NCBI RefSeq assembly: GCF_030077735.1
Contig: NZ_JASJEU010000006.1
Location: 38,804 to 102,803, forward strand
Length of the DNA stretch: 64,000 bases
Direction: 5' to 3'
Origin: Gordonibacter faecis
Lineage (GTDB): Bacteria > Actinomycetota > Coriobacteriia > Coriobacteriales > Eggerthellaceae
Below the pieces are notes generated by a model. The model made no database searches. It was not told the DNA's origin and was given only the letters and a program-made list of their open reading frames with translations. Positions 1 through 7,853 of the stretch are shown here, piece after piece. A program made the position numbers and the translations under genes. The first letter of the stretch is position 1, and the number at the start of each line of letters is the position of its first letter.

Positions 1-176
1 CGCTCGGGGGAAGCGACGGACGTGCCCCCGAACTTGCATACGATTAGCGACATGGCGTTCTTTCTCGTCTCAGGAGTTACCCAATGGGTAATCACTATAC
101 CAAAACGCCTACCACACCGCCGACAGAAAGCCCGCCAACAGGCGCTTTTCCACGGGGAATTCGGCAGCGCGGGGCC

Positions 177-1394
177 TTACGCCTTCTCGGGCATCTTCCA
201 CAACAGCACAAATCCGATGATGAACAGCGTGGCAATGGACAGCACGCCAATGGACGAATTGCCCGTAAGCTGCGTGAACACGCTTACCAAAAACGTGCCC
301 ATGACCGCGGCATACTTGCCAAAGATGTCGAAGAAGCCGTAGTACTCGTTCGCGTGTTCCTTGGGAATGAGCTTGCCGAACTCGCTGCGCGAAAGCGCCT
401 GGATGCCGCCCTGGAAGAGCCCCACGAAAAACGCGAGAATCCAGAATTCCAAGGCTTCCCGCAGGAAGAACGCCGCGAACAGCGTAATGCAGAAGTACGC
501 GAACACAGCCACCAGCAGCATGCGCTTCGTGCCAAACTTCGACGACAGCCGCCCGTAGGCGATGGCCGACGGAAACGCCACAAACTGGGTCATGAGCAGC
601 GCCAACACCAGCTGCGTCGAATCGATACCCAGGTCGGTGCCATAGCTGGTGGACATCTTTATAATAGTGTGCACGCCGTCGATGTAGCAAAAGAACGCCA
701 GCATAAACAGGCGCAGCCGCTTGTCCTTCCAGATGCGCTTGAGCGTGCGCCACAAGCCCGCGAACGTGTCGCGCAGCAGGTGCTCGGCGCGCTCCTTGTA
801 GTGTGTCTGGTGCACGTTTTTGATAAGCGGAATGCTAAACAATACCCACCACACGGCCGTGATGAGGAACGCCACCTTCATGCCCACATCCATGGGAATG
901 CCCACCGAGGGCCCACCCAACACCACAATCAGGCTAAGAATGAACGGGATGCACGAGCCAATGTAGCCCCACGCATAGCCCTGCGAGGACACTTCGTCGT
1001 AGCGGCTCTCTTCGGTGGCATCCACCAAAAATGCGTCGTAGAACACGATGGAGCCGTTCAGCATGATGGACGCAATCACGTACACCACGAGAAACGCCAG
1101 CGCCGCTGACGGAATGCCAAGCGCCGCAAGCGCAATGGCACCCGTGCCCACAGTGCCGATGAAGAACTTCTTCTTGTTGCCTTTAAGGTCGGCAAGACTT
1201 CCCAGCACGGGCATGAGCAGGGCCAACAGAAGCGACGCCACCGTTTCAGCGTAGCCCCACGCCACCACCACCGACGAGCCTGGCTCGGCCAGCGACTTGA
1301 AGTACACGGGTATCAGCGCCGTGGCCAGCATAATGAAGGCCGAGTTGCCCACGTCGTAGAGCACCCAGCTCTTCTCTTGCTTGGTCAGTTTCAT
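177..1394 (-). CDS. UMF1-type MFS transporter
   Basis: A 405-residue polytopic membrane protein. The N-terminus carries YDVGNSAF at residues 13-20, which resembles the YDWANSA signature of the UMF1 (Atg22-like) branch of the major facilitator superfamily. About twelve hydrophobic segments follow, and a cytoplasmic loop lies near the middle (KNVHQTHYKERAEH). Its substrate cannot be read from sequence; vacuolar Atg22 relatives export amino acids, but bacterial members are mostly uncharacterised. The reading frame stays open further upstream. I chose the ATG at 1394 because a purine-rich GAAGGGGG stands just before it and the family motif then sits at the usual distance from the N-terminus. It is divergent from the phospholipase-like gene at 1539, across 144 bp. 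Confidence 0.85.
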   Translation of the reverse strand: MKLTKQEKSWVLYDVGNSAFIMLATALIPVYFKSLAEPGSSVVVAWGYAETVASLLLALLMPVLGSLADLKGNKKKFFIGTVGTGAIALAALGIPSAALAFLVVYVIASIMLNGSIVFYDAFLVDATEESRYDEVSSQGYAWGYIGSCIPFILSLIVVLGGPSVGIPMDVGMKVAFLITAVWWVLFSIPLIKNVHQTHYKERAEHLLRDTFAGLWRTLKRIWKDKRLRLFMLAFFCYIDGVHTIIKMSTSYGTDLGIDSTQLVLALLMTQFVAFPSAIAYGRLSSKFGTKRMLLVAVFAYFCITLFAAFFLREALEFWILAFFVGLFQGGIQALSRSEFGKLIPKEHANEYYGFFDIFGKYAAVMGTFLVSVFTQLTGNSSIGVLSIATLFIIGFVLLWKMPEKA

Positions 1395-1538
1395 GCGGCG
1401 CCCCCTTCTGCTTGCGGCCGCCGAAGCGCCGCTCATCTTCACATCTGGGCAACCTTCGGTTAACAACTCCGGCCTCATTGTATATGATAGCGCCAAGCGT
1501 CATCGGTAAAATTAACGTCAGAAACGGAGTGCACTTCC

Positions 1539-2603
1539 ATGCCGGCTCTCATCACGCACGACTTCTTCGGCCAGGACGTCTACGACCGCCTCTTCCGCAC
1601 CATCGGGGGAACCCGCGACGAGGCGGAGGCTTTCCTGTTGGGCAACCAGGGGCCTGACGCCCTGTTCTACTCCGTGTTGAACCCGCGCCTGCGCGAACAC
1701 AACCGCCTGGGCAACGTCATGCACAACGAGAAGCCGACGGAGCTTGTGCGCGCGTTCAAGGACTCGCTCGGCATTTTGAATGAGGAAGAATTCCCTGTTG
1801 GGCGGGCCTATGCACTGGGGTTCCTCTGCCACTACACGCTGGATTCCACCATGCATCCGTTCGTGTTTTTCCACGAGTACCAGCTGTGTGATGCCGGCGA
1901 GCCTGGTCTCACGCGCGACGACGGCACCGAGGTGCACGCGGTTATTGAGAGCGAACTGGACGAGTTGGTGCTCACGGCGAAGCGCGGCGAAACGGTGGCC
2001 ACATTTGAGCCGTGGCGCGAGATTCTGCAGGCGAGCGACTTTGTGCTGGATACCGTGTCGAAAATGTACGCGTACGTGGCGCTGACCGTGTACGGGCGCA
2101 TTGTGCCGCCTCGGATGTTTGCCCAGTCGGTGCGCAGTTTCCGGCGTGCGCAAAAGATATTCCACTCCCCCACCGGTCTTAAGCGTGCGGCGCTGGGACG
2201 CATTGAGGAATTGGTGCGGCCCCACTCGTTCGTGCGTTCCATGAGCCATCGGCCTGTTGAGCTGGAGGAAAGCGTGTTCGACAACCGCACGCACGAGAAG
2301 TGGGAGAACCCCTTTACGGGCGAGGTGAGCACGGCATCGTTCTGGGATTTGTTCGAGGAGGCGCTGGAGAAGGCGGAGGCGAACCTCGCCGCGTTCGACG
2401 CGGAGGACTTTGACGAGGCGGCAGCCCGTCGTATTACGGACGACAAGGACTTTTCCGGGCAGCCAGTGACGGCTTCCATTGTGTCGGTGGTGGACGGCGC
2501 GGCGGCTGGCGCGGCTGCGGGCGGCGGTGTTAGCGCCGCTGCGCAGGACGCGCAGGATGCGCAACCGGGCGCGGCGGTCCCCGGACCTTCGACCGGCGCC
2601 TAA
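1539..2603 (+). CDS. zinc-dependent phospholipase C-like protein
   Basis: A 354-residue protein resembling the zinc-dependent phospholipase C / S1-P1 nuclease-like fold (PF00882 type). Histidine and aspartate clusters spread through the first 130 residues fit metal binding: THDFFG near residue 6, HNRLGNVMHNEK near 65, and FLCHYTLDSTMHPFVFFHEY near 105. There is no signal peptide, so it probably acts in the cytoplasm, and its true substrate is unknown. The last ~45 residues are an Ala/Gly/Asp-rich low-complexity tail, likely disordered. GGAG lies about nine bases before the ATG. The next gene begins three bases after the stop, so the two are probably co-transcribed. Confidence 0.8.
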   Translation: MPALITHDFFGQDVYDRLFRTIGGTRDEAEAFLLGNQGPDALFYSVLNPRLREHNRLGNVMHNEKPTELVRAFKDSLGILNEEEFPVGRAYALGFLCHYTLDSTMHPFVFFHEYQLCDAGEPGLTRDDGTEVHAVIESELDELVLTAKRGETVATFEPWREILQASDFVLDTVSKMYAYVALTVYGRIVPPRMFAQSVRSFRRAQKIFHSPTGLKRAALGRIEELVRPHSFVRSMSHRPVELEESVFDNRTHEKWENPFTGEVSTASFWDLFEEALEKAEANLAAFDAEDFDEAAARRITDDKDFSGQPVTASIVSVVDGAAAGAAAGGGVSAAAQDAQDAQPGAAVPGPSTGA

Positions 2604-2606
2604 CCA

Positions 2607-3557
2607 ATGCTGGAAGTTGTCCTCGCCGTCCCGTTTTGGCTGGAGCTGGCCGCTGCGCTGACCGGCGGTTTGTCCGGTGCCATGAGCGCGGTGCGGGCGC
2701 GCTACGACATTTTCGGCGTGGTATGCATCGCGCTGACCGCCGGTCTCGCCGGCGGCATCATGCGCGACCTGCTCATGCAGAACTACGGCATTTACGCCTT
2801 TCAGAAGCCCGAATTGCTGCTGGCGTGCGCGGCGGCGGGTGTGGTGGTGTTCTACTTTGGCAAGCTGGCCACCTACCTCGACCCCGTGGTGGCGCTGCTG
2901 GACAACCTTTCGGTAGCGCTCTGGGCCGTGATCAGCGTGGGCAAGGGACTTTCGGCCCAGTTGGACATTGTGCCGTCCATCATTTTGGGCACGGTCACCG
3001 CTGTGGGCGGCGGCATTTTGCGCGACGTGTTCATGAACCGCGAGCCCGAGGCATTCCAGGCCGGCGCGCTGTACGGTTCGGCCGCACTCATCGGCTCCAC
3101 GGTGTATGCACTCATGAAGCAAAACCACATCCTCGACAGCTACGCGCCGTTCGCGTGTGTGGCCATTGTACTGGGGCTTCGCTACGCTTCGCTCTTCTTT
3201 GGCTGGAGCACCAAGCCGCCGAAGGACTACTCCGATGTGGTAACCAACGCCGTGGCGCGCCCCGTGAAGTCAGTCGCCCGCCGCGTGCGCCCGCCGAAAG
3301 GCAAGGTGCAGCGCGACAAGGAACGCAGCAAGGCCTACGCGAAACTGTCCTACTTCTGGAAGCGTATGAACGGCGAGATTCCTCCCCCGCGCAAACGCCG
3401 CACCGCTGAAGTGCCACCCGAGGCGCCCGCACAAGACACTGAACCCCAGGCCAGCGACCCCAGCGACCGCATAGTCATCGACCGAGAAGAGTTGCACCGC
3501 CTGCTGGGCACCCCCGAAGAAGAAAAGCCCCGCGACCCCTTCGAGCCACGTTCTTAA
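2607..3557 (+). CDS. TRIC / UPF0126 family membrane channel protein
   Basis: A 316-residue protein. Its first ~195 residues are the bacterial TRIC (trimeric intracellular cation channel, UPF0126) module: two repeats of three transmembrane helices, each ending in a Gly-rich turn followed by an acidic residue (AGGIMRDLL near residue 50, GGGILRDVF near 135). Family members conduct potassium or other monovalent cations. A ~110-residue cytoplasmic tail follows, basic at first (RRVRPPKGKVQRDKER) and then acidic and proline-rich. The usual family length is about 200-220, so the tail is an addition of unknown role. The gene starts three bases after the phospholipase-like gene, without a clear ribosome site of its own, which suggests translational coupling. 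Confidence 0.85.
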   Translation: MLEVVLAVPFWLELAAALTGGLSGAMSAVRARYDIFGVVCIALTAGLAGGIMRDLLMQNYGIYAFQKPELLLACAAAGVVVFYFGKLATYLDPVVALLDNLSVALWAVISVGKGLSAQLDIVPSIILGTVTAVGGGILRDVFMNREPEAFQAGALYGSAALIGSTVYALMKQNHILDSYAPFACVAIVLGLRYASLFFGWSTKPPKDYSDVVTNAVARPVKSVARRVRPPKGKVQRDKERSKAYAKLSYFWKRMNGEIPPPRKRRTAEVPPEAPAQDTEPQASDPSDRIVIDREELHRLLGTPEEEKPRDPFEPRS

Positions 3558-3577
3558 ATGTCACCGGTTGGCGTAAC

Positions 3578-3686
3578 AGGTTGATCGTAGGGCAAGGGTT
3601 CTACCCTTGCCGCTCAGCAAAGACAAAACCTGCCAGGTCAAACGTAGTTGACGGCAAGGGCAGAGCCCTTGCCCTACGATCAACCT
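3578..3686. repeat. nested inverted repeat between convergent genes
   Basis: Twenty-one-base perfect inverted arms (3578-3598 and 3666-3686) enclose about 67 bases. Each side also contains its own short hairpin, GGCAAGGGT-TCT-ACCCTTGCC at 3591-3611 and GGCAAGGGC-AGA-GCCCTTGCC at 3653-3673. The two hairpins are near-copies in opposite orientation. The element lies between the ends of the TRIC gene (+) and the phosphate-transport operon (-), so a bidirectional terminator is one reading. No T-run follows either hairpin, so a repetitive foldback element is equally possible. Confidence 0.75.
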
Positions 3687-3719
3687 GGCAGGAACGTAGC
3701 CTTTGTTACCGCCCCAACA

Positions 3720-4349
3720 CTAAACGTTTTTCAAGAGAATAGTATTCATGATGTCGGCGGTGTGTTCGCAGGCGTCGCAGCATTTTTCCATGCGGTCGAA
3801 GATCTGCGTCCACACGAGCACGCGCATGGGGTTGTCGCAGTCCTCGGTGTGCAGGCTACGGATGACGTGGAGGAACAGCTCGTCGGCCTCTTCCTCATAG
3901 GTGTTCACGTCAATGATGAGCTGCTTGAACTTCTTCGACTTCTTGAAGTTGCGGAAGTCCTCCATGGCGCGGTGCAGGGCCTCGCAACTCTTCTTGATGA
4001 GCAGGGCAAACTCGTGCGCGTCTTTGTGCATGAAGTGGACGTCGTACATGTAGAAGCGCTGCATGACGTCTTCCACGTAGTCGATGATGTTGTCCAAAAA
4101 CTGCGCGAGCTCAATGATGTCCTCGCGATCGATGGGCGTGATGAAATCGGTGGCCACCGTTTTGAAGATGGCATGGTTGATCTCGTCACCCTCGTGCTCC
4201 AGCGCGTGCGCGCGCCTCATGACGTCGAGTGTGTTCTCGGCCGTCGTGAAGCCTTCGATGGCTTTGATCAGCAGCTCGGCTTCTTTAACCGCCACCTCGG
4301 TCTGCTTCTCAAATGCGTCGAAGTAATCAAACTTTACCTTTTTGCTCAT
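3720..4349 (-). CDS. DUF47 (PhoU-like) Pit accessory protein
   Basis: A 209-residue all-helical protein of the DUF47/PhoU-like family (TIGR00153 type). These proteins are encoded beside Pit transporters and are thought to control phosphate uptake. Recognisable stretches are EALHRAMEDF, YEEEADELF and the Glu/Asp/His-rich helices that resemble PhoU metal-cluster helices. The length is typical of the family. It starts 15 bases after the stop of the PiT gene, with a clear GGAGG upstream of its ATG, so the two form an operon. Function as a regulator or assembly partner of the transporter is inferred from family and context. Confidence 0.9.
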   Translation of the reverse strand: MSKKVKFDYFDAFEKQTEVAVKEAELLIKAIEGFTTAENTLDVMRRAHALEHEGDEINHAIFKTVATDFITPIDREDIIELAQFLDNIIDYVEDVMQRFYMYDVHFMHKDAHEFALLIKKSCEALHRAMEDFRNFKKSKKFKQLIIDVNTYEEEADELFLHVIRSLHTEDCDNPMRVLVWTQIFDRMEKCCDACEHTADIMNTILLKNV

Positions 4350-4364
4350 TGTTCGTTGAACCTC

Positions 4365-5417
4365 CTATACGAAGAATAAGAACAGATGGGCGAACGCGAA
4401 CCCCAAAAGGCCGCACCCGGGAAACGTCAAAACCCACGTCTTCACCATGTCAACCGCAATGCCCCACTTGACCGACTTCGCGTTTTTAGCAGCGCCGACA
4501 CCCATGATGGCCGTCGTGTTCGTATGTGTGGTGGACACGGGCAAACCCGCAAACGTGGACAACATCAGGCAGAAAAACGTGGAGAAGCTGGCCGCAAACC
4601 CTTGGAACGGCTCCAGCTTCACCATGTTGACGCCGACACTTTTGATGATGCGCTCGCCGCCCACCGCCGTGCCGAGGCCCATGTTCAGCGCACACAGGAA
4701 CATCAGCCAGATAGGAAGCACCATTTGATCGGCCTGACCCACGCCCGTGGCCAGCGTGATAGCAAGCACGAAAATGCTCATGAACTTCTGGCCGTCCTGC
4801 GCGCCGTGCATGAACGCCACACCGGCACCGGAGGCCACCTGCGCCCAACGGAAAAAGCGCGCCGTGCTGCGACGGTTCATGTCGCGGCAGACGCGCCCGA
4901 GTATTTTGTAGTTGAGCCAGCCCAAAAAGAATCCCAGCAGCGTGGACAGCAGAATGCCGTACACCACTTTCATCCACTCCGCGCCGTTGATGGCACCGAA
5001 GCCACCCTGTAGCGCAATGGCTGCGCCCGTGAGGCCGGCAATGAGCGAATGGCTCTGCGACGTGGGAATGCCGAAGTACCACGCAGCCACACCCCACACG
5101 ATGATGGCAATCATGGCCGCCGTCAGGGCAATAAGGGATTGCTGCGCATCCCCGCCGAAATCGACCATACTAAAGATGGTGTGCGCAACTGCAGATGTTA
5201 CCAGGGACACCAAAAGCAGACCTGCAAAGTTGCAGATGGCGGCCATCACGATAGCCCACTTGGGCTTCATGGCCCGCGTAGAGACCACCGTAGCGATGGC
5301 GTTCGGCGCATCGGTTGCGCCGTTGACGACGATAACGCCGATATTGAGCAAGGTCACCGCCACCAGCATGGGATTGGAGGCCAGCTCGGCGATAAACGTA
5401 GCCCACTCGATGGTCAC
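4365..5417 (-). CDS. pit: PiT family inorganic phosphate transporter
   Basis: A 350-residue integral membrane protein of the PiT (PHO4) family, which takes up phosphate or metal-phosphate with a cation. Two copies of the family signature are visible: NGATDAPNAIATVV near residue 32 and the second-half GVNMVKLEPFQGFAA / PVSTTHTNT region near 285-320. About ten membrane segments are present. The frame can be opened with a TTG at 5435, but a GTG at 5417 is preceded by AAAGAGGAACCT, which looks like the real ribosome site. The PhoU-like partner follows 15 bases downstream. No Pho-box-like regulatory sequence was recognised. Confidence 0.9.
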   Translation of the reverse strand: MTIEWATFIAELASNPMLVAVTLLNIGVIVVNGATDAPNAIATVVSTRAMKPKWAIVMAAICNFAGLLLVSLVTSAVAHTIFSMVDFGGDAQQSLIALTAAMIAIIVWGVAAWYFGIPTSQSHSLIAGLTGAAIALQGGFGAINGAEWMKVVYGILLSTLLGFFLGWLNYKILGRVCRDMNRRSTARFFRWAQVASGAGVAFMHGAQDGQKFMSIFVLAITLATGVGQADQMVLPIWLMFLCALNMGLGTAVGGERIIKSVGVNMVKLEPFQGFAASFSTFFCLMLSTFAGLPVSTTHTNTTAIMGVGAAKNAKSVKWGIAVDMVKTWVLTFPGCGLLGFAFAHLFLFFV

Positions 5418-5673
5418 AGGTTCCTCTTTCGACAAAACCGCAAAAAAGCCCAGCGGGCATCAGTTTAACGTAAATCTGACACGGAGGAGGGGACGTCACC
5501 CGCTTTTTACGTCGACGGACACACCATTAGGTAAAATTCCGGTAAAGCCACCTTTCCGAACCTGGGTTCAGATTGCGGGTTGCTAAAACTTGAGGATGCC
5601 GGTAGGATTACCGGGCGAGCGATGCGGGCATCGGAAAATCAGCGTTGGGCGAGATGAGGGGGAAAGGCCACGC

Positions 5674-6825
5674 ATGAAGAAGCGCATTCAGTTGCCGTTG
5701 CAGACGGCCGATCTTATTGTTGGCTTCATGGTGTGGGTTATTCTGTCGTCGCTGCTGCCGTTCATCAAGCAGGATATTGCCATTCCCACAGATCAGGTGG
5801 CGCTGGTTACCGCGGTGCCGGTGATTTTGGGTTCGGTGTTGCGCGTGCCGCTGGGGTATCTGACGAACCTTGTGGGCGCGCGAACGGTGTTCTTGGCCAG
5901 CTTTGCCGTGCTCTTAGTTCCCGTGTGGCTTATCAGTGAAGCGACCAGCTGGCAGGAACTTATCGCGGGCGGTGTGCTACTTGGCGTGGGCGGAGCCGTG
6001 TTTTCCGTGGGTGTGACTTCGCTGCCGAAGTACTATCCGCGCGAGCGGCATGGGTTTGTGAACGGCGTGTACGGGTTCGGCAACATGGGTACGGCACTCA
6101 CCACCTGGCTGGCGCCGCTGGCGGCCGTCGCGTGGGACTGGCGCGTAGCAGTGAAGCTGTATATCGTGCTTTTAGCCTGCGCATTTGTGGTGAACCTTGC
6201 GCTGGGCGACCGCGACGAACCGCGCGTGAAAACACCTTTGCTGCAGCAGATGCGCACCGTGGCAAAAGATGCGCGGCTGTGGCTGCTTTCCTTGTTTTAC
6301 TTTGTGACGTTTGGTGCGTTTGTGGCGCTGACGGTGTATTTGCCGAACTTCTTAACCTCGCACTACGGGCTTGATGGCGTGACGGCCGGCATGCTGACCA
6401 GCGTGTTTATTGTGGCGGCAGCATCGGTGCGCATCCTTGGCGGATGGCTGGCCGACCGCATGGACTGCCTGCGGCTGCTAGCCTTTGTGTTTGGTACGCT
6501 GGCGGCGGGAGCCGTGGTTTTGGCGGTGGCACCGGGGCTGCCGGTGTATCTGGCGGGCATCTACCTGGTGAGCGTGGCCTGCGGCATCGGCAACGGCGTG
6601 GTGTTTAAGCTGGTGCCCACCTACTTTATGGAACAGGCGGGGCCGGCCAACGGTCTCGTGTCCATGTGGGGAGGGCTGGGCGGCTTCTTCCCGCCTCTCG
6701 TGCTGGCGGCATCTATGGCGGCTTTTGGATCGAATGTGGTGGGGCTTGCGGGATTTGGACTGCTGTCTCTGGTGTGCTTGGTGGGAGCGCTGGTGATGAG
6801 AAGGAAGAACCTGTCTGGCGAGTAG
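5674..6825 (+). CDS. NarK-type nitrate/nitrite MFS transporter
   Basis: A 383-residue twelve-helix MFS protein of the nitrate-nitrite porter branch. The two Gly-rich family signatures are present as GFGNMG near residue 132 and GNGVVFKLVP near 310. It could import nitrate or export nitrite, or carry a related anion. No nitrate reductase gene is in the window, so context gives no further help. The frame is open from a TTG at 5590, but the ATG at 5674 has a GAGGGGGAAAGG purine block directly upstream. It is divergent from the phosphate operon. Confidence 0.8.
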   Translation: MKKRIQLPLQTADLIVGFMVWVILSSLLPFIKQDIAIPTDQVALVTAVPVILGSVLRVPLGYLTNLVGARTVFLASFAVLLVPVWLISEATSWQELIAGGVLLGVGGAVFSVGVTSLPKYYPRERHGFVNGVYGFGNMGTALTTWLAPLAAVAWDWRVAVKLYIVLLACAFVVNLALGDRDEPRVKTPLLQQMRTVAKDARLWLLSLFYFVTFGAFVALTVYLPNFLTSHYGLDGVTAGMLTSVFIVAAASVRILGGWLADRMDCLRLLAFVFGTLAAGAVVLAVAPGLPVYLAGIYLVSVACGIGNGVVFKLVPTYFMEQAGPANGLVSMWGGLGGFFPPLVLAASMAAFGSNVVGLAGFGLLSLVCLVGALVMRRKNLSGE

Positions 6826-6839
6826 TTTGAGCTGATCAA

Positions 6840-6934
6840 CCTGAGTTCAACCTGAGTTCAACCTGCGACAGGCTCGGGCGATAGGCTGTGCGAGAACACT
6901 TCGCGAAATCTCGCCCAACCTATCGCCCGAGCCT
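6840..6934. terminator. inverted repeat with adjacent 11-bp tandem repeat
   Basis: Sixteen-base perfect arms, AGGCTCGGGCGATAGG at 6870-6885 and its complement at 6919-6934, lie between the convergent NarK-type and MBL-fold genes and could terminate transcription from either side. Just before them CCTGAGTTCAA is repeated in tandem about two and a half times (6840-6865). A degraded third arm, CCTATCGCTTAGGCC, follows near 6961. No T-run is present, so the terminator role is inferred from position. Confidence 0.55.
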
Positions 6935-7000
6935 ACTTACTTCTGGGAAATTCTGACAAAACCTATCGCTTAGGCCACCTTACTTCTGGCACACACTTTT

Positions 7001-7660
7001 CTACGCAAAGCGGGCGAAGACGGGGCCTCGTTCGGCTCCTATCGTGGTGGTGGGGCCGTGACCGGGGAGGACTTTCGTGTTGTTGGGCAGGGTGGCGAGG
7101 CGTTTCAGGGAGGCGCGCATCTGCTTCAGGCTGCCGCCGGCGAAGTCGGTGCGGCCGATGGAGCCGGCGAACAGGGTGTCGCCCGACACAAGCACGGGCG
7201 CACCTTTCGGGTTGGAGCCATCGCGCGCGTCAAGGTACAGGCACATGCCGCCGGGGGTGTGTCCGGGCGTGGCAATGACCTTCCAGGGCATGCTGCCTAC
7301 CTGGAACGTCTCGCCGTCTTTCAGCACCCGGTCAACCGGACAGGGGGTGAAGGGGCGGTCGGACAGCGGCGTGGGCTCGTCGCCGCAGATCATCGGTGCG
7401 TCCACCACAGAGGCAACCACCGGAGCGCCCGTGCGCTCGCGCAACGCTTCCGCAGCACCCACGTGATCGAAATGACGATGCGTCAGCACGATAGCCTCGG
7501 GCACGCGCCCGTTGAGCGCCTTCATGATACGATCAGGCTCGCACGACGGATCCACCACAAAAACGGACGACCCGTCGGAAATGATATACACATTGTTCTC
7601 CAGCATGCCAAGCACCAAGTACTCAACAGACACGCACGTTCCAGGAATAGTATGAGACAT
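7001..7660 (-). CDS. MBL-fold metallo-hydrolase (glyoxalase II-like)
   Basis: A 219-residue metallo-beta-lactamase-fold hydrolase. The dinuclear metal motif HRHFDH is at residues 61-66, followed by TPGHTPGG, SGDTLF and LPGHGP, which supply the remaining His and Asp ligands. The layout is that of glyoxalase II-like thioester hydrolases, but the substrate cannot be assigned. I preferred the ATG at 7660, preceded by AAAGGAA, over an open upstream extension that reads through a repeat element. It lies downstream of rel on the same strand, separated by a ~140 bp structured element that makes co-transcription uncertain. Confidence 0.8.
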   Translation of the reverse strand: MSHTIPGTCVSVEYLVLGMLENNVYIISDGSSVFVVDPSCEPDRIMKALNGRVPEAIVLTHRHFDHVGAAEALRERTGAPVVASVVDAPMICGDEPTPLSDRPFTPCPVDRVLKDGETFQVGSMPWKVIATPGHTPGGMCLYLDARDGSNPKGAPVLVSGDTLFAGSIGRTDFAGGSLKQMRASLKRLATLPNNTKVLPGHGPTTTIGAERGPVFARFA

Positions 7661-7713
7661 AAAGTTCCTTTCAGTTAAAAATCGAAGTACTGGTCCACCA
7701 ACGTCAGCGAGGG

Positions 7714-7851
7714 TTTTCGTGGTGCCCGATATTGGCGTGTTTCGCGGCCGAGCGTGCTTCGCACGAGAGGGTAAGCGAAAAAGCGCCAAGATCGGGTGCC
7801 ACGAAAAGCCGCAGCGTCGGCCCGTTCCGCTGGCTGACAAGCCAGCGGAAC
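7714..7851. repeat. foldback element, family ABC copy A
   Basis: A structured intergenic element between rel and the MBL gene. Two 24-base arms (7714-7737 and 7784-7807, three mismatches) enclose an inner stem TTTCGC/GCGAAA and an apical hairpin CGTGC-TTC-GCACG followed by GAGGG. A separate hairpin, GTTCCGCTGGCT-GACA-AGCCAGCGGAAC, stands 16 bases further on (7824-7851). Copies with the same architecture occur at 43876-44015 and, without the trailing hairpin, at 60489-60605. The trailing hairpin differs from the 43.99 kb copy by a paired, compensatory change (C-G versus A-T). Confidence 0.8.
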
Positions 7852-7853
7852 AA

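Noticed and set aside
1..176. TCGGGGG/CCCCCGA hairpin at 4-31 and small frames at the left edge
   Set aside because: The stem is only seven pairs with no T-run, and the frames have no start context; nothing firm can be claimed.
84..1109. Long plus-strand frame opposite the UMF1 transporter
   Set aside because: It is antisense to a well-supported membrane protein gene, is His/Arg-rich and lacks a ribosome site; a GC-bias shadow.
1518..3128. 536-codon minus-strand frame across the phospholipase-like and TRIC genes
   Set aside because: Spans two genes in antisense with His/Arg-rich composition; shadow frame.
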